Positions 18,970-22,389 of a stretch of DNA of 22,389 bases are shown here, in pieces. Within the stretch, counting starts at the first letter, position 1; each line of letters starts with the position of its first letter. The translations under genes and the position numbers were made by a program. Source of the stretch: Haplomitrium mnioides (Eukaryota > Marchantiophyta > Haplomitriopsida > Calobryales); assembly GCA_049999725.1 (NCBI GenBank), contig JBNGIS010035184.1, positions 1-22,389 of the forward strand. Direction: 5' to 3'. The notes beneath the pieces are model-generated. The model had not been told where the DNA came from and did not search any database. It saw only the letters and a list, made by a program, of their open reading frames with translations.

Positions 18970-19735
18970 TTATCGACCCGGTCTGTGACCACCAACCTAG
19001 AATATTAGCCCTAAGTTTATACTTTGCATTTGGTTTGTTCTCGCTGCCCGACTCTGCCTTCCACTTGAAAGTTGGACCATTGCTTCCGACCAAACTTACC
19101 CTCTGATGTCATCCTGACATAAAGTCCAAGATCCGATCAATAGAACATCCCATTATAAGAATTTTTTTTCAAGCTCATTCTTATAAAGTAGTCTGATCTC
19201 TTTAGTTGTTCCCTCTTGACTCGATCATTAGCCCCCAATCCAAGCCATTAGCCATAGGCCCATCCCTTTACCTGGTGCATTCTTGCTGCCCGACGCCATT
19301 TTCAACATGAAAGTTGGAATGTCACGTTCGACAACCGTACTGGTGAAATCATCCTGACAACTGTATGATCCAATGTACAGTCCGATCCTTGTCCATAACA
19401 CCCGATAAGTTTGCTTTATTTGAACCATTGACAGGTCCTCACCTTTAATCATTAGTCCCTTTGTTATGACCAACGGTATAAAGTTGTTTGACGTTGTATT
19501 GAACGTGGAAGTTGGAACATTGCATTTGACCAACGTATATCTGACCTGCTAGTACAACCATATATCCTTGTCTATAGTACCCAATAAATTAGAACGGCTT
19601 GAACCCACAGACCGGTCCTCCCTTTTTACTGTAGGACCTTAGCTCTAGTCGACAGTACAAAGCCGGTCGATGTCATTTTCAACATGGAAGTTTGATTGTC
19701 ACTTTTGAAAACCCGTATGATATATTTAGCATTAA
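18970..19735 (+). repeat. Four degenerate tandem copies of a roughly 180-240 bp unit
   Basis: The anchor GAAAGTTGGA or close variants occurs at 19067, 19309, 19507 and 19686, giving spacings of 242, 198 and 179. Before it the units share GCTGCCCGAC (19044, 19287) and CATTTTCAACATG (19297, 19674). After it they share a TTCCGACCAA/TTTGACCAA element, ATCATCCTGACA (near 19110 and 19348), TCCTTGTC followed by TA.CACCC/TAGTACCC, and CCGGTCCTCCC-like ends. It is non-coding: the 101-codon minus frame inside it is a by-product. Confidence 0.72.
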
Positions 19736-21284
19736 ACCCAATTGCAGAATCTTGAGGATACGATTTGATCTATCGGAGGTACTTTGTAGATCTCGATCAG
19801 TTGTATCGAACAACTTTTCCCTAACTTCCAAGCAAACACTGCTAAAACCTGATTTAAATGACCCTCCATCCTCATATATCATTTGACACAATCTCATGTT
19901 TACTTGATAGTCTCCGCACACACTCATCTTCCCAGAATCATCCTAGATTGCGAAGTCCTTAGTCTTGATTGTTCTCACATTCTCTTGGTATGTTCAACAT
20001 TTCAAATCTCATATTTGCTATTGTTGTTGATTAAGCTTCTTATTTTTGTCTTATCACCTGCAAGAATCCTCACCACTAGTTCTTCTTTTATACACATCTT
20101 ACTCTTGTTGTGGCAAATTTTTCAAGTTAGGGTTGATTTGATTGCCTCCCACAAAAGAACCTTGCTTAGTCCTCTTTTTGTTCAGTCTCCTACCGCATAT
20201 TCAAGAACCACTATACTACAAATCCAATTTGAGGAAGATTTCTACTATACTACAAACATTGTTGTTGCAAAGAACCCTCAACCTTCATGAACCTCTTTCA
20301 CACTAAGATGGGTATTCCTCCCCCTATATCCCTTTTTTTTGTTGAAATAGAGTCACCTCCTTCACGTGTCACACCAGAACTTGTTTTTTATCCCTATTGT
20401 TATGGCTTTTCTTCCAGCTCATCCATTGAGATACTTATGTCCAAAGTTTACAAGCTACGTGTATGTGGATCGGGTTGATGTAGACACTTATCTTTATCAT
20501 TTATACAAGAGCATATGTTGCTCTATGATCCCCAAGATCTAAGAAACACTATTTATCTATCCACATCTTTTGAGCAGATGCTGCTCTGAAAGGATCGCTT
20601 TGTTTCCTCTTCCTCCTTTGCTAGTGAATTTGCCTTGAATTCCTCCTTGTCTCACGATTCAACCTCAAGTGCTCCATTCCCAACTATTGCTCTCACCTTA
20701 GTCCAATAGTCTCTTCCAATAGCCGCTACTTTGAACTAGGAACCGCTACATGGTTTCTGTTTCACTTTTTGCTTTCAAAAACCAAATTTGAAATTTTAGC
20801 GTCCAAAATCATGATGTTGATGCTAATAATGCTCATTTGCAAAAAAATATATAACTGAAGTTGCCTAATTCAAGTTCACAATGTATTCAAAGCAAATCTT
20901 CTTATGAGAACATCATCAAATTTGCCTTCATATCTTCTTTAAGAAGTACGAGCATCATCTAACAAAAAATATACAAAATTTAAATCACATTTGTTGTTAA
21001 ATATTTTTAAAACTAACCATGATATCAATAATTTCAAAATTTGATGAAAACAATCAAATTCTATCAAAAACAAATTAAATCAAAAAAATGCTTAAGTGCA
21101 AAAGAACTTTGAATCGTAATCTTAAGACTTATGCACATAGAGACTATTCAAGAAACTTTGCACTTGGAGTGCTACAGCCCATACATAGATGGAATGTTGA
21201 GGTTGCCACGTGTAGGAACTTGTAGCTAGATCCCAAATGTATAGGCAAAAGAAGATTGTCCAAGCAAATTGTGAAAAAACTGAT
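19736..21284. other. Pyrimidine-rich then AT-rich stretch, no recognised gene
   Basis: The best frame, 19,883-20,290 (+, 135 codons), is rich in Leu, Ile, Ser and Thr, as expected from translating T/C-rich DNA, and has no known motif. From about 20,770 the sequence is strongly A/T-rich with many short A and T runs. Confidence 0.4.
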
Positions 21285-21285
21285 A

Positions 21286-21435
21286 AAGCCAAGGCATGCT
21301 TGGACAACTGAAGCCGATGTGAGCTTGAACAATTGAATTCCAAGCATGCATGGACAACCTAAAGCCCAGGCAAGCTTGAACAACCAAAGCCAATGTGCGT
21401 ATGGACAACTGAAGCCCAAGCAAACATAGACTTCT
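21286..21435 (+). repeat. 25-bp minisatellite, six copies
   Basis: Copies begin at 21286, 21311, 21336, 21362, 21387 and 21412. A typical unit is AAGCCMAKGCAWGCTTGGAC followed by AACTG. Five steps of 25, 25, 26, 25 and 25 bases keep the register. A weaker copy may precede it (CCAAGCAAATTGTG at about 21260). Read on the minus strand it gives repeated VQACLGF-like peptides in overlapping frames, which have no meaning beyond the repeat. Confidence 0.87.
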
Positions 21436-21618
21436 GAGTAATTGGACCTGGAGACCTTCCATGCAACCATAGACCTTGTTGCTAATTTGAATGAAAACAA
21501 ATATTTTTTTGCTTGAAAATAATTTTACAAAGGAAATTGAATCATGAAGAAAATACCTAAATTGGATTTGGAATACAAGTAAATAGAAAAATCAAATAAT
21601 ATTTTGTGAGAAAAACAC

Positions 21619-21624
21619 TTTATT
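21619..21624 (-). promoter_or_regulatory. AATAAA polyadenylation-type signal of the minus-strand pseudogene
   Basis: Read on the minus strand, AATAAA overlaps two consecutive in-frame TAA codons (21620-21625) that are the likely native end of the methyltransferase-like reading frame. Confidence 0.4.
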
Positions 21625-22389
21625 ATATAACAAAATAACATCGGTCTCATGTTGTAGCCCTATCCTATTTAGGAGAAACAGTCTCATCTTAATCTAATGC
21701 TTGAGAAGGTTCAGCATCTATAACTGCAAGAGAGTCTTGTCGAAACTTTCCAGTCTTGGAAATCACAACAGAATCACCAGAAGCACCTGCATTACCAGAA
21801 GGAACTGGCTTCTTGTATTATGCATATACTATCTAAGACTTGGTCACATCAGATGGCAAAGAAGCCATCGTCAAAACTCTCTGAGGAATATTGATAGATT
21901 GAGGTTTATCATATTCCACAACGATGTAATTTTGCATCAACTTTAAAGCACAGATAACCCATGTGCCGGACCTAGAGAAAAGATCTAAAATCCAATATTG
22001 CTATGTTGTTAAATGGTCAATGAAAAATTTATACAAAGCCTCAGGCTTTAGGTAAACATTCACAAAAGCATTATTTCTTGGATGTTTAAGCTTTGCTAAC
22101 ACAGCCGGGCAAGTGAAAACACTTTGCATGGTTTGCCGAGGTCACCCGTTTGCATCATCCAATTGCGAGTTGAAGAGCTTCATGATCTGCTTGCCTTCCT
22201 TTGTCCAATAGCCCACAGCTTAGTACTCGTGGGCGTGAGCGACTCTAGAACCACTTGAATGATGAATAATACTAATGTACATGTAATAACAAAAACAAAC
22301 ATACAAGAAAAACGAAAAAAGTAAAGGAAAAATAAAATTCATAAACTATCAAATGAAAAATCAAAATACAACTTACCAAATGTCGTGGT
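21620..22389 (-). pseudogene. DNA N4/N6-methyltransferase-like gene, C-terminal part, decayed
   Basis: On the minus strand, one frame runs from 22253 to a double TAA at 21620-21625, about 210 codons without a frameshift, with eight premature stops. It shows VGYWTKEGKQIMKLFN, then NAFVNVYLKPEALYKFFIDH, WILDLFSRSGTWVICALKL and QNYIVVEYDKPQSINIPQRV. This is the C-terminal order of N6/N4-type DNA methylases: a KP-x(2)-L motif X (KP at 22043-22048), then motif I DLFSGSGT, which binds S-adenosylmethionine, then the acidic end of motif II (VVEYD). The first Gly of motif I is Arg (AGG, 21971-21973). In class-beta enzymes the catalytic DPPY/SPPY motif lies upstream, here beyond the window. A 123-bp intron separates it from a second exon at 22377-22389. 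The tail after about 21860 is low-complexity and may be lineage-specific. Family assignment is by motif order only. Confidence 0.72.
22254..22376 (-). other. Spliceosomal intron in the methyltransferase-like pseudogene
   Basis: Minus-strand donor TTG|GTAAGT at 22376 matches the plant consensus, and the acceptor ATTCAAG ends at 22254 after a T-rich stretch. Joining the exons keeps the frame: TG from the first exon plus T from the second gives one Cys codon, and the residues before it (H, D, I) and after it (GSRVAHAHEY) are open. At 123 bp and strongly T/A-rich it is a normal plant intron. Its presence argues against a processed (retrocopied) pseudogene. Confidence 0.65.

Noticed and set aside
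19883-20290. 135-codon plus-strand frame, considered as a small membrane protein.
   Set aside because: Its hydrophobic composition follows from T/C-rich DNA; there is no conserved motif or sign of a promoter or intron.
21122-21500. Overlapping minus-strand frames with repeated VQACLGF-like peptides.
   Set aside because: The peptide repeats come from the 25-bp minisatellite read in all three frames, so they do not indicate a protein.
21620-22253. The stop pattern could mean U-to-C RNA editing restores the methylase-like frame, as in hornwort and fern organelles.
   Set aside because: The surroundings are nuclear transposon debris with a spliceosomal-type intron, not organelle DNA, and the SAM-motif Gly is also lost. 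Pseudogene decay is simpler.
1-22389. Possible CRISPR array, phage defence system or bacterial operon.
   Set aside because: The tandem repeats here have no spacers of uniform size between identical repeats, and no prokaryotic genes or ribosome-binding sites accompany them.

Overview
The window reads as nuclear DNA from a plant with a large, repeat-rich genome. It holds remnants of several plant LTR retrotransposons, long gene-poor AT-rich stretches, degenerate minisatellites and a 100-N scaffold gap. No intact host gene, rRNA, tRNA, operon, CRISPR array or bacterial feature was found. A fragment of an N4/N6-type DNA methyltransferase gene with a plant-like intron at the right edge would fit a non-flowering land plant, but that is only a hint.

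Layout. Positions 1-266 are the C-terminus of a Ty3/gypsy polyprotein (GPY/F module). Its 3' untranslated region and a probable 3' LTR follow, up to the gap at 1348-1447. From 1448 to about 2300 there is a purine-rich region with a block repeated two to three times, and 2300-4150 is unassigned. An antisense gypsy gag remnant lies at 4162-4490. Next to it is the clearest object in the window: a structurally complete but dead Ty3/gypsy chromovirus at 4562-10027. It has a TTTGA target-site duplication, two LTRs, an initiator-Met primer site, a polypurine tract, gag with a zinc knuckle, protease, RT, a deleted RNase H, integrase and a chromodomain.

From 10.5 to 17.1 kb, two oppositely oriented arrays of one short repeat flank a nine-copy 44-bp minisatellite, a sense-strand gag remnant (13.63-14.99 kb) and a probable minus-strand copia-type LTR (16.19-16.51 kb). 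The stretch 17.1-18.9 kb has only unrecognised small ORFs. Four degenerate copies of a roughly 180-240 bp unit lie at 18.97-19.73 kb, and a six-copy 25-bp minisatellite at 21.29-21.44 kb. The right end (21,620-22,389, minus) is a decayed two-exon methyltransferase-like gene that continues past the window.

Most notable points: (1) the methyltransferase-like pseudogene keeps one frame through about 200 codons, and all eight of its premature stops can be reached by single C-to-T changes; (2) the chromovirus LTRs carry perfect three-unit heat-shock elements upstream of a TATA box, at four different aligned sites; (3) every chromovirus enzyme has lost a catalytic acidic residue.
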